Part shown: positions 21,994-32,779 of the stretch, piece by piece
Layout: every line of letters begins with the position of its first letter
How positions within the stretch are numbered: the stretch's first letter is position 1
Source: Tigriopus japonicus
Taxonomy: Eukaryota > Arthropoda > Copepoda > Harpacticoida > Harpacticidae
Direction: 5' to 3'
Length of the DNA stretch: 64,000 nucleotides
NCBI GenBank assembly: GCA_010645155.1
Contig: JAAGOF010000069.1
Location: 2,781 to 66,780, forward strand
Notes under the pieces: model-generated
Database searches by the model: none
Told to the model about the DNA's origin: nothing
The model's input: the letters and a program-made list of their open reading frames with translations, nothing else
Made by a program: the position numbers and the translations under genes

Positions 21994-23843
21994 CAAGAAC
22001 CACTGTACTACAGGACGAATTTCAGAGCAGTGTCTATGACGTCATCAATCCACCTTGCGTTGGATCATCACTGATCCGTCATTAATTCTAGGTTGAGAGA
22101 AGTTCAACATTCATTTGCGAGGAAAAGAGAATTCAGTCAGGGACGCCACTCAAACATGTTTTTACAATCTATTCATTTCTTTTCATAAGCAAAGCTCATT
22201 ACATTGGATTTTGAAAAACGATTTGAAACTTTGAAGTTATTGAAAGATTTACGTGAATCAATAATCTATTATAATATTGTTTCTTTTGCCCATGGCAACC
22301 CTGTTTTAGTTTGAGAATTCTCCCTGTGGTGTCAGTGTTTGTTCGTTTGACAGGGTGACCACTTGAACGAGAGGTTCAATGAGAGGGGCAACATTTCTTA
22401 TCTTCTTTAAAACAGAAATTGTGTTCTTTTTGTCTTCTTTTAACTCAATATTTTAAGCCAGTTTTTGACAGTGGTCTTTGAACTAGTTTTGGAGAGGGTT
22501 GTTCAATGTTGGATAGAAGTGGTCAATTTAGGTTACGAACCAACCCTAATCAATTTGGTCACCTTGAGAAACGTGCGACCATTGTGAATTGAGCTTCGAA
22601 GAAGATGTCACGCTAAAAACCTTGTGGATTTACCGATCATTCTGGTTATCTTGCCATCTCCAAGTGTCACATTCTAGTGTTTTAGTGCACAAAGAAATCC
22701 AGTCGTGCTGATTGAGAAAGAAAATTTGGATGGGTCGTGTGTGGCCCTTCAAAGAAAAAGAGAGCTTGACTTCATCCTTCTTTCTTTCTTCCAATCAAAG
22801 AACATCGTATCCTCCATTGATGAGAACTACTCAAAGTCAATTGTGTCACTTATGTGTTTGTTCAGCGTGCTTTTGAGCATTTCATCTTTCTCTCAGATCA
22901 TTCAATGGATAGATAGATGGACAAGAAATGGATCGTAGGATTCAGGGAATATTGGTCTTCTCTTGTCACTACTGCAAACTTTGGTGTGGTGATTCAGCAT
23001 GAAAATGAATGGGAAAAAGCAATGGAATCATCACCAATTAGGCCAGGACAAGCACGTGGAATTGAAGTGGCAACCCTCAGATACAGAGACAGACTACTTT
23101 TGGCTGAAGTCCTACAACTTTGAGAAAGATCAATTATGAGAAGACCAGTCAACACAAGACATCAATGGTTAACCAACCACAAGAGAGGGCCTTCATGGCT
23201 GGATTGGACTACATCCACAAAGATGCTAAAATTTACGGATGATTTGAAGATCATCGGGATTATCTTGCAACCTCAAGACGAGAAATGAGCCCAAAGTGCC
23301 TTGAACTCTGCAGAAGATTGGGCCTCAAATGACCTTCAATGTGGATAAGTGTAAGATGATGAGGTTTGGAAAGAGGCCAAAACCACTCCCAAGGATATCC
23401 TGAAAGGCCAGGAATTTGAGAGCATAGACATGGAAACAAACCTTAGTATCATATTCGATCAGAACATAAAATTCCGTGAACACTATGCTGATACCGTCAT
23501 GCGGGCGAGGGGAATGATGGGACTCCTGAGACGCACTTTCACCATGAGGGACAAGAAAATTATAAGTGTACGTTAGACTTCTACTGAAGTGTAACGTGAC
23601 TTTTACTCTCCTTGAAATGCTATAAAATACAACCATTCACTTGAACACACGTCATTTCTCTGGTTATTTGCCATTGTTAAAATGTTGTTATGTTCCGCCA
23701 TTCACTCAAAAACGAATGTTATTAGCAAAATAATCAAAATTTATTGAATCAAAGGCAGTCATCGCATGTTCTAAATTGCCGGTGTTGGCCCTAAGCTGTA
23801 GGTCCTTCGACCTTGAAGTGAATCCTTCGTAGAGTCATCCTTG
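21994..23843 (+). mobile_element. 1.85-kb TIR element, copy 1
   Basis: The 1850-bp unit starts CAAGAACCACTGTAC and ends with the imperfect inverse (complement CAAGGATGACTCTAC). It is bounded by a perfect 7-bp duplication TACTAGT (21987-21993, 23844-23850). A second copy in the same orientation is at 47448-49299. The 3' third encodes broken non-LTR reverse-transcriptase pieces: an F-T-D-D-L-K motif C near 23225 and a thumb-like segment at 23340-23576. No transposase was recognised in the rest. Confidence 0.85.
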
Positions 23844-23850
23844 TACTAGT

Positions 23851-25500
23851 TCATAGAAAACTTAGGACTAGAATGATTTGATTTCAGGTTAGTAGACATA
23901 TGGGCTTAACTTGTGGCTTTTGACAGACAGATATATGACAGAAGTTATTGAATTGAAATGTTTTGATGCTTGAGCAAAACAGATTTTAAATATGTGGGCA
24001 TCTTCTTCCAAAATAAAAGAAAAAAAAATCCCGTTTTGAATTATTTCAAGAAATTTCACGATTTCAGCGAATCTTTTGAAATTGTGACAAGAAAAAAAAT
24101 CTGATCTGTCCAAAAAATAAAAATTGTCAAAATCTCCCAATTTTCGCAAAGCTTTGTGACACTTTTGATGGGTAAGAGTCAAAGTAAAATGGAAAAACAA
24201 CATCTACGTGCGAATCAAATAATTGGTCCACTTGGCCTAGATAGAGCTAGGCCTCGAAAATTACATTAACGGATAATTATCTGAAATAGAGAACCGCAAC
24301 TCCAACCAGAAAAAATATGGAAACACAAGGTTGAATATTCAACCAAATCTTGAACATTAAAAAATTGACTAAATGTATGGTATAAAATGGGGTCCCAAGA
24401 ATAACCAATTTCCATTAAGTGGTACATAAATTTTTAACACCGACGATTTGTTCACATGCATTTCCATCATTGCTATTTTGAAAAATAACTCCAATTAAAA
24501 AAATACAAATTACTTCCCCTAGTTACCTACATATTTAAATATTTGTAAGCAATTCGGATGTGATTTAAATGTTTTCTTAAACAATTTGATATTTTTTTCT
24601 TAATTATTATTATGTAACTATTTGGCCTTCAAAATGAAATATTTTTGGCCAGCTTATTCATCAACAATATTGTTTGAATGTTGATTGAGTTTTGACAAAG
24701 AAATCTGAAAAATTAAGCACAAGCAAAGGTCACATGGCCATATTATTTTTTATTGATTAACACCATTAAAAGTTGACGGATAAAAAAAACACTTGAAAAA
24801 AAAATATTTGGGTCATACCAATTTTGAAATCTTAGTTTAGCTTTTATATGCTATGCTAAACGATTTACTAAATACATTTGCTATGCTATTCGATTTACGA
24901 AATATTGCAGCAATTTGATAAGAGATAATAACACGAAAGCCCAGAAATTGGGCATTGCCATTTAATGTTAAGATTTTGTCAGTGGCACGCTTTACTGAAT
25001 ATTGATCAGATAATTATCACATTTTGCATTTTTAATTTCTGTAAAATGCATCTAATTTTATCCCCCTTTATTATTCCTGAAATTTTGTTCCTAAAGTTTG
25101 CGGGGGAGGCAGGCCTCTCTAGATGAAATATCTCACTGGTTTGAAAAGAGAGGAAAGAATCTGGCTGAAGACTAAGTGTTTCCATGGCTTGCGTTCGGAT
25201 GTAGTGCAGACAAAGGCCGACCATATTTTCAATGATTGATCTTTTTTGACAAAATCGACAAAAATTTGGAAGAATGCTAGCGTGTTCATTTACAATATAG
25301 CCCTGGATTTGTTATGCGACTTATTGTTCAATTTTGGTGGTTTTGTTGGACTCCATTGTTCCAAATATCTTGTCGTGTCAAAAGTTTCTTCAAATCTGGC
25401 CATCGCCTATTTATTTGCAATGATTCGTTTCAAATGAATTGCGCTTTTCTTGTAAATGCGCCCACGTTTTTGCCATTTGATCTTCGACGACACTGCCCAG
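23851..25500. other. Intergenic, AT-rich
   Basis: No gene recognised between the transposon and the GC-rich 5' region of the TRIM71-like gene. Minus-strand frames at 23889-24203 and 25006-25224 have no domain or splice support. Confidence 0.45.
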
Positions 25501-25559
25501 GAGGCTGATTCCACCGATTCCACCTAGCAGAGAGCTACCTACTCACCACAGACCATACA

Positions 25560-26517
25560 TCGGCTAGACCTCGCTTCGTGCGAGAAAAAGGTGGACAACT
25601 TTATTTCATCAGCTGGAAGATAACACTACATCCTAAATTGGTGGGAGTTTCAAACTTTTCAAAATTTTGCCAGCGTGGCCAAATTCTGAACAAACTCAAC
25701 GTACCGTACGTACTTTGTTCTCGACGCGAGCGAGCGTCTTTATTTCTGAGCACGCGGTCGCCCTGAGAATTCGAAACTAGTGCAGCTGGGCCAAACGTTG
25801 TCACTTTTCTCTCGCCGGAGGGAACGGGCCGATGCGACATACAGTCATTATATGATCTGCGCTACTCGCTCAACAAACTCGATCGAGTCAGACTCGAGAG
25901 CTGAGAATCGAGAGCGTCCGTCGTGGACATCAATACCATCCTGGTCGTCGTCGTCGTCGTCATCATCATTATCCCAGTGGAGACGACCACACTCCTCCAA
26001 CGTTTGAGCCCATGTGGTTGTGGGCGTGGGCGCCCTTCTCGCTCCTCACTCAACTTGCCAGCCAGCAGCCCTTCACTCGCTCCACCTTGGCCGCCCTCGC
26101 TCTCTCGCTCTCTCGGTCAGCTCCTCAACCTGTCCTCGTCGTCCGCCCCCTCCCCCTCCCCATTTGACCTCCTCACTCTCATCTTTCCAAATATAACGCT
26201 CTCATAGCGTTTTTGCGTCCCTCATGGTGATCTAGGGATTTTGGCCACACCCTCCATCGAGCGGAGACGCGTCCGTCCTTCGTCCCACTCTGATAAGGGC
26301 CCCTGTCAATCATCGGGCGGGTCTTCTTCTTCCTTCCGCGAGTGGACGAGTGCGGCCGCCGGCCAGCCTCCATCAATCCATTACCGGGCCAAAGTCAAGA
26401 CGGCGAATTCGTGTGGGTGGGTGATCAGGCCTCGAAGCCCGCTCCCCGGGGATGACCTGGGCCCAGCCGGACGGCCTTTGAAGACCCGGGAGAAAAAAGC
26501 GCCTTCTCTGTCCTCCC
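25560..26517 (+). promoter_or_regulatory. GC-rich promoter/5' leader region of TRIM71-like gene
   Basis: Base composition changes sharply to CpG-rich sequence with a GTC microsatellite (25943-25962) and C/T-rich blocks (26040-26170). This continues to the ATG at 26518, whose context CCTCCCATGGCC is favourable. The transcription start was not located. Confidence 0.5.
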
Positions 26518-29500
26518 ATGGCCGCGGCTATGGAGCACGCGTCCACGCGCGGCAGTTTTAATCCGGCCAGTTCGCGCGCCACTACTTACCCGGGTGTGGT
26601 GGGTTCTAGCTCTTCCGGTCCGCCCACCCCCGCCAGTACCGCTTCCGACACCCCCGAGAAGGCCGAGCCCTCGGTCATCCCAGGGGCGGGGGCGTTGACG
26701 GCTTCGACGACCAGTGTTTCGCCCGATCAAACCTTGACTTGTTTTCTCTGTCGGAGCTCACTCCAAGATGCTCGCGTGTTACCCGGATGTCTCCACACGT
26801 TCTGCTTTCAATGCCTGGTCCAGCACACGCGAGGCGGGCGCCAATTTCCGTGTCCCTTGTGTCAAGAGGTAAGAGGGCTTGCCCCGAATTCCGGTCTATC
26901 TAGTACAGGGGTGGGCTGCGGCCAACATGTGGACCCAAGGGTGGTCTTTGGTGGGCCCAGGCGCTATGGGGACAGTCCACAATAGTGGGCCCGAGAGCCA
27001 TTTATAGTATATCTTCGTGAGCCCAGAGCTCTTTGAACATTGAATTATAGGCCCATGAATCTTCCAGCATCTGTTTGGTGGGCCCCCGACTACACAAAAT
27101 TAAATTTGGTGGGCCTTGACTCAAAAGCGGTGGCCGACCCCTGATCTAGCACTTTACGCGGACAAGTTCATTGCTCAATCAAAGCCTGGTTAAACGAGGT
27201 CAAGTTTGAAAATTACACCCCCGCATTGAGATAGTTATATTTTTTTTTTGGATTGTGGGTGCTAAGGTCGGAGGGTTGAGCCTTGCCCGGCCAGCAAAGC
27301 CAGCCATCACATCGTCCAAAGTTTTTACGATAGGCAATCAGGCAATCCTGTTCTCCAATCATGTCCGGTATCAGAATGGTTCTCCGTCTGTGGGTGTGAA
27401 TTAGCGTCTAAAATTTTCCCTGAGAGAGGTCGGGGAGGAGAATCGAACCTGGGACCTCTCTCACTACAGAAAACTGCGCTAGCCACGACACCACGTCTCC
27501 TTCCGTGGAGACTCTCTGAATCGGAATCAAATCCACTCGGAAATTTGAGGATCTTTATGAAGATAAGGATCTTCAAAAGGAAACGTTGAATATGGATGGA
27601 TTGAGCGCATCTGAGCTTAAATTGAGTGCGATTGTGTAGGCTTTAAGAGAGATTTCTGCTCGTTGAAACTTGAATCATATTCTGTACAAAGCTCTTAGGT
27701 GTTCAGTTGCAGTCTGGGTTGAGTGAGTTCCATCACTTATACTATTGGCCTGAGTAGAGACAATCGAAACAATTCCTCCCGCTGTTCCAATTTGTTTCTT
27801 TACCCAATCACTCTGAAACTGATGTATGATCCAAAGCATAATTCTCATCCAAACACACGTTGTTACTGGGCATCAATCAATCCGATTTGGAGCTGACATC
27901 AAGGTATTTCTCGTTTTGCTTTCAGGTGGTTGATTTAGGTGAGAACGGAAGCATTGATAATTTAGCCGCCAACCCTTTTTACAACATGTTCGACTCGAGT
28001 AATCTGACGGAGCCGGATCAATCCCTCCGACGATCCAATGGTACTCTTGGTCGATCTGGTCCGGTCGGGCCCAACTTGCCAACCTACGGGCCCTCTCAGC
28101 CGGGTGCAGCCCCCTCCCGCCCCAGTTTGCATCATTCCATAGGCAACAGCCGTGCCATGGCGCCCAATGGGACCGCTTCGCCCCTACATGTCCGTGATTC
28201 TCAAAACCCTTGGGGATCTGACTCCGGACCCGACCTCAACTCTGACTTGAACTGGCTTAAAAAGCCGGAATCAATCTGGAAATCTTCGTTTGACTTAGGC
28301 ACAACGCTCATTTCGGGCACCGGGGATGGCTGGCGCCATATTCCGAGTCACCCCAAAAGTGCTTGGCCGAGCGTTCAAGCCCCGCTCAGACCTCCACCAG
28401 AATCCCGAGATCTGATGACCAGTGTGGCTTCCTCGGGCTCGAGTGTCGTTCCAGGCCCAGGAGCTCCGGTGTGCCAATCCTGTGACGAGAAGCACACCGT
28501 CACTTCGAGATGTCGAGATTGTAATGAAGATCTTTGCGATATGTGCGTGGTGGCCCATCAACGAGTCAAACTCACGCGAGATCATGTGATCGTCCGATAC
28601 CCGGAGCGTCAAACCTCGGGGGCAACTCTCCCCATCCACCACTTAGCACTGTCGGGCTCCACTGGCTCTAGCACTTGCCGATCTCCGCCCACTTCCAGCT
28701 CTTCCAGCGGTAGCAATGTCCAAGTCCAGAGCGCCGATGTGATGCGTGTGTACGCTGATGCGGTGGAGAAAGCCAAAAGCGATAGCGATAGGCTCATGGT
28801 TCAAGCCAAGCACGACATTCGTCAAATTGAAGACACCAAGGGTTTGGTGAGCGATATGGAAAAGAGGATCAATGCCCGATATCAGAATGTTTTGCAAGAG
28901 ATTCAAGCCATCACGCGAAAATATGTGTCCGTTTTACAAGAACGAGAGAAGATCCTCTTAATGCGGCTCGAGAAGATTCGTGCCGTCAAACTCGGTACCC
29001 TTAAGGAGCAACAAACCATGATGGAGATGTCTTTGTGTCGTCTAGGTGGGGTAACGGAACAACTCTTGGCTTGTAACGGCTCTGGAAGGGAGATGGCTCT
29101 CATCGATACTTGCAATAAGGCCATGGAGACCATCCGAGAAATTCGATTCCAATGTGGCGGTGCCACTCCCCACGAAGACGAGCAGATCGAATTTCTGGCA
29201 CCCGATCCCCAAATGCTTCAAACCTTGAGTAACATTGGATACGTCGCAGGATCTGGCTTTGCTCCACTCTCTCTCGCCGAAGGCGACGGGTTGAAGAAAG
29301 CCATTCTTGGGAAGGACGTCCGATTTCAAATCACGATTATGGATCAATTGGGCGAGCCCAAGCTCTCGGGATCAGATCCGGTGAAAGTAGTGGTTCATGC
29401 TCCGGATGGTCGACCTGTGCGCACCTCTATATTCGATGTTCAGAACGGGCAATATAGGGTCATATGGAAGCCGAACGTCGAAGGAGAACACATGGTGAGT

Positions 29501-30932
29501 GTTACTCTCAAAGACACTCATGTCAAGGACAGTCCTTTTAAGGTGACCGTCAGGGCAGGTCGCAACTATGCGCACATTGGGAAACCCTTGTTTATTTTCG
29601 GCTCGCAAGGTGCCCACAACGGGCAGATCTGCCGGCCTTGGGGCGTTTGTTGCTCCAAGGAAGGGCTCATCTTCGTTGCTGATCGATCAAACAATAGGAT
29701 AATGGTGTACTCCAAGGACGGCAAATACCATCACAAGTTTGGAACGTCCGGCAAGCTGAATGGGCAATTTGACCGACCAGCCAGTGTTTGCATTGATCGC
29801 ATGGGCCGCTTGATTGTGGCCGACAAGGATAACCATCGAATCCAAATTTTCACCGTGGAGGGCGAATTCATGGATGTTTTCGGCGAAAAGGGTTCTAAAC
29901 CCGGGCAGTTCAACTACCCATGGGATGTGGCCTGCAACAGCAAGAGCCAGATCCTTGTGTCTGACACACGAAATCACCGAATCCAGTTGTTTTCCCCTCA
30001 AGGCGAGTTTGTGTCCAAGTACGGATTTGAGGGCCCCATGTGGAAGCACTTTGATTCTCCCCGAGGGGTGTGCTTCACGGCCGATGACCAAGCGGTTGTC
30101 ACGGACTTCAACAACCATCGACTTCTGGTCGTAAAAGCCGATTTACAATCCGCCCAATTTCTGGGGAAAGAGGTGAGTGCTTATGAAAAACATCGCCGCA
30201 CTGAAATTTTGTCCGTAATTTGCAGGGCAGCTCCAACGAAAGTAGTTGTAACAAAAGAACAGTAATTCGTTCCTTTTTTCCCAAAAGGAGATGCAATTAC
30301 ATTACATTTCAAAAAGCTGTAGTTGCAACGACCAAAAAACCCAAAAAGTACTCGCTACATTTTTTCAAGGAGAACTGTTTCTCAACTACATTGTTTTTGA
30401 AAGTCTAGTGCTTGATTTTTAAATTGTTAGTGCCTTTCAATAAAAGAAAATAACTATTTAAGCAAATTTTGATTGAACGAATGTAAGAAGAAAGGATTTA
30501 CCCCGGGGATGGATTTTAGTAGGTGAAAACGGCAAAAGGTTAACTTTATAGTTAGCTTTTTGGACAAAGTAATTAGAAAAGCCAAAATACTCGGGGAAAT
30601 AGTGAACATTTGAAAATTGTATGTCAAATGAACCTGATTTGGCTCTAAATCGTCCAGTTTTGATTTCGGTTCTTTTTTTCTTTTAGGGCTCCGAGGATGG
30701 AAATTTCACTCGACCCAACGGTGTTTGTGTGGATGAAGAAGGACACCTAATTGTGGCGGATTCAAGAAATGATCGCATTCAAATATTTAGCTCCTCTGGC
30801 GTTTTTATCCGAAAGTTTGGTGTCAAGGGAACCGGACCTGGAGAGTTTGATCGACCCAGTGGAGTTTGCATCTCCCCTGAGGGCCATCTCATCGTGGTGG
30901 ATTTTGGAAATGACCGCGTTCAAGTCTTCTAG
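26518..30932 (+). CDS. TRIM71: TRIM71/LIN-41/Wech-type RING-B-box-filamin-NHL protein
   Basis: Exons 26518-26868, 27926-30172 and 30687-30932 join in phase 0 to give 947 aa. Order: low-complexity N-terminus; C3HC4 RING (Cys75, 78, 91, His93, Cys96, 99, 112, 115); Ser/Pro-rich linker; one B-box (about 300-341, CQSCDEKHTVTSRCRDC); coiled coil (about 385-528); filamin/Ig repeat (about 578-662); six NHL repeats (about 672-947). NHL wording such as RPWGVCCSKEGLIFVADRSN and WKHFDSPRGV, and the ending in VQVF-stop, are characteristic of TRIM71/LIN-41 rather than Brat or TRIM2/3. Family members are RNA-binding regulators of developmental timing and stem-cell fate (NHL propeller binds mRNA hairpins; RING gives ubiquitin ligase activity). 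The second B-box normally present is absent. Introns hold a hAT MITE and a SINE. Confidence 0.93.
26906..27143. mobile_element. hAT-like MITE in intron 1 of TRIM71-like gene
   Basis: The 238-bp unit has ends CAGGGGTGGGC and complement CAGGGGTCGGC, flanked by ATCTAGTA and ATCTAGCA (7 of 8). Internally it has repeated GTGGGCCC wording. A diverged copy is at 37724-38531. Confidence 0.8.
27241..27502 (-). mobile_element. tRNA-derived SINE in intron 1 of TRIM71-like gene
   Basis: Reverse orientation: the T-run at 27241 is the complement of the A-tail, and the tRNA-like head is at the right end. The B-box complement GGAGAATCGAACC and A-box region are intact. The middle has a small insertion relative to the copy at 19506. 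Confidence 0.85.
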
Positions 30933-32710
30933 TGAGGGCCAAGCCAGATTTTGAAGCCCCCACCTTAAATTAACCTTTGTCTCCATGATTGTGCCCAAAC
31001 TCGCTATACCGAAGAGCACACAAAATGACGGGTAAAAGAGTTCACTTTAAATCCCTTGTTTTGAAATCGGACGTTTTAGAACTCAAACAAACAAAACTCA
31101 GGAAGATGTGTCGAATGAATTGACGCCAGCAACCCCTCCACATATGTTTCAAACCATAAGAAATTGCCAATTTTACTACGAAACGAAAAGACTGACCTGC
31201 AATCGTACAGATCCCAACAACAACATACCTCGAGATGATGATTATATTATTATTGTTTAGTGGAACGCACTGCGTTCGGCAATATTTCAAGATTTTACAG
31301 AGTACGCCCGTTGAATTGCTCGCCGCCCCCTCCCTTTAAGGATGATGTTGATTGGCCTGAAAAGAGAAGCCCTTGGATTGCTCGAGGAAAGAGTGTTGCT
31401 CTCTTCCAATCTCTCTGACCAAATATGTTGGCGATCCCTTGCCATAATACCTTAAGACTGACCGCGTTCGTTTGCAAGAACTTCTTAAAGAGTGTAAATG
31501 AAATACCATGAGCTCCAATCCAGCTTTTGAAACTGTTGGCAGCATCGTCCAACAAGAGCTCTTCCTCACTTCTCTGAGTTGTTGCTCTTTTGGCGAGGAC
31601 TCCAAAGTGATTTGAGTTGCAAACTGAAAAAAAACAACTTCCAAATCCTCACAAAAAACTTTTCTTTCATCTGTCGTCCCTAGGTCATCAAAACTTTTGT
31701 GAATTTTCGCTCACCCAGGGCTGATGCAGTCGATCTAGATCGGTGAATCCTTTTAGAGGTGTCAATGCCCAGAATTCATAGAATTCTCAAATCATTTTTT
31801 CCCTCCTGGTTCTTGTAATATTTTTTTTAATGATTGGAAACAACACAAGTCGATCATGGACAAAATCAATTCGGACGAGCTTGGCCATTATTTGTATTGG
31901 TATTCTGCCATAATCATCGGGTCCCTCCGGTATTATATTGTACTTGCATACATTTATTATTTGAGCCTGTGCTATGATATTATCGAATTACTCAAATGAT
32001 ACTGTACACCTTCACTGAAAATGTTCTGAATGTTTCATGTGTGTGCAATGATGCCTTTTGATGTCTCAGCTTCGAAAGATTGCAATGACGTTTGATTGCT
32101 TGATCCAGCTTTGAGCTGTGGCAACCTATTGGTGCAAAACACGTTAATCTTAGTCATAAGGAACCCACATACGTACTTTATTCAAAAAAATATATCTTTA
32201 TTATTGCCGCTTCACCACAATGGGCGTTCTCGTTTGAGCCGAAGGTGTGAAACACGCGAGAGATGGTGAATCGAGCAATCTTGTATGTTGCCCCCCCCCT
32301 CGGCCCCTCTCGTTCCTCATGTAACGATTACAATAGCAACTTTTACACTCATTTGTGTTGGCGCCAACGAAATTGGCGCCTTGTTCCTTTAAGGCCATGA
32401 ATTGCTCCTAGTAATCATTGCGTTTAAGTCCAATTGTTACCGAGCCCTGTATTTTCCCCTAGCAATCGATTGATAATTCATTCCCTTAGACGAACCATCA
32501 TGCACGAACATTAAATTGAGCTAACTTGGTTGTAAACGAGACCGTGTGAGCGTGTGAATCCAAGATGGTAGCCTCATGGTCCTTGTCAGACGATGAAAAT
32601 GTGCAAATCTGTGTAAATGACACGATGTTCCGACTAACTGTACGTGTAAAACAAAGCTACAATTCCTCTCTTCATTACCCTAAAACTTAAAAAGTCTGAA
32701 ATAAAGCAAT
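30933..32710 (+). promoter_or_regulatory. Probable 3' UTR of TRIM71-like gene
   Basis: No plus-strand gene follows the stop codon before an AATAAA at 32699-32704, giving a 3' UTR of about 1.8 kb if unspliced. Long 3' UTRs are typical for lin-41/TRIM71, which are let-7 microRNA targets. One 6-mer let-7 seed match, TACCTC, is at 31226-31231. Minus-strand open frames at 31295-31644 have no recognised domain. Confidence 0.5.
32699..32704 (+). terminator. Poly(A) signal AATAAA, candidate for TRIM71-like gene
   Basis: This is the canonical hexamer closest upstream of the convergent gene; a variant ATTAAA lies near 32508. Confidence 0.45.
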
Positions 32711-32724
32711 CTTCAGTTCCTCTT

Positions 32725-32730
32725 TTTATT
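32725..32730 (-). terminator. Poly(A) signal of four-TM gene
   Basis: AATAAA on the minus strand, 50 nt downstream of the four-TM stop codon, only 20 bp from the opposing plus-strand signal. Confidence 0.6.
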
Positions 32731-32779
32731 CCTAGACACGCGATTTTTTTCTATGACGAATGCAGTCGTCCCATTATCA

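Noticed and set aside
31295..31644. Two overlapping minus-strand open frames of 86-102 codons antisense to the TRIM71 3' region
   Set aside because: No domain, no splice partners, and they lie in a region best explained as 3' UTR.
32201..32398. Minus-strand 65-codon frame with several cysteines between TRIM71 and the four-TM gene
   Set aside because: No domain and no supporting splice sites; the C-rich appearance is modest.
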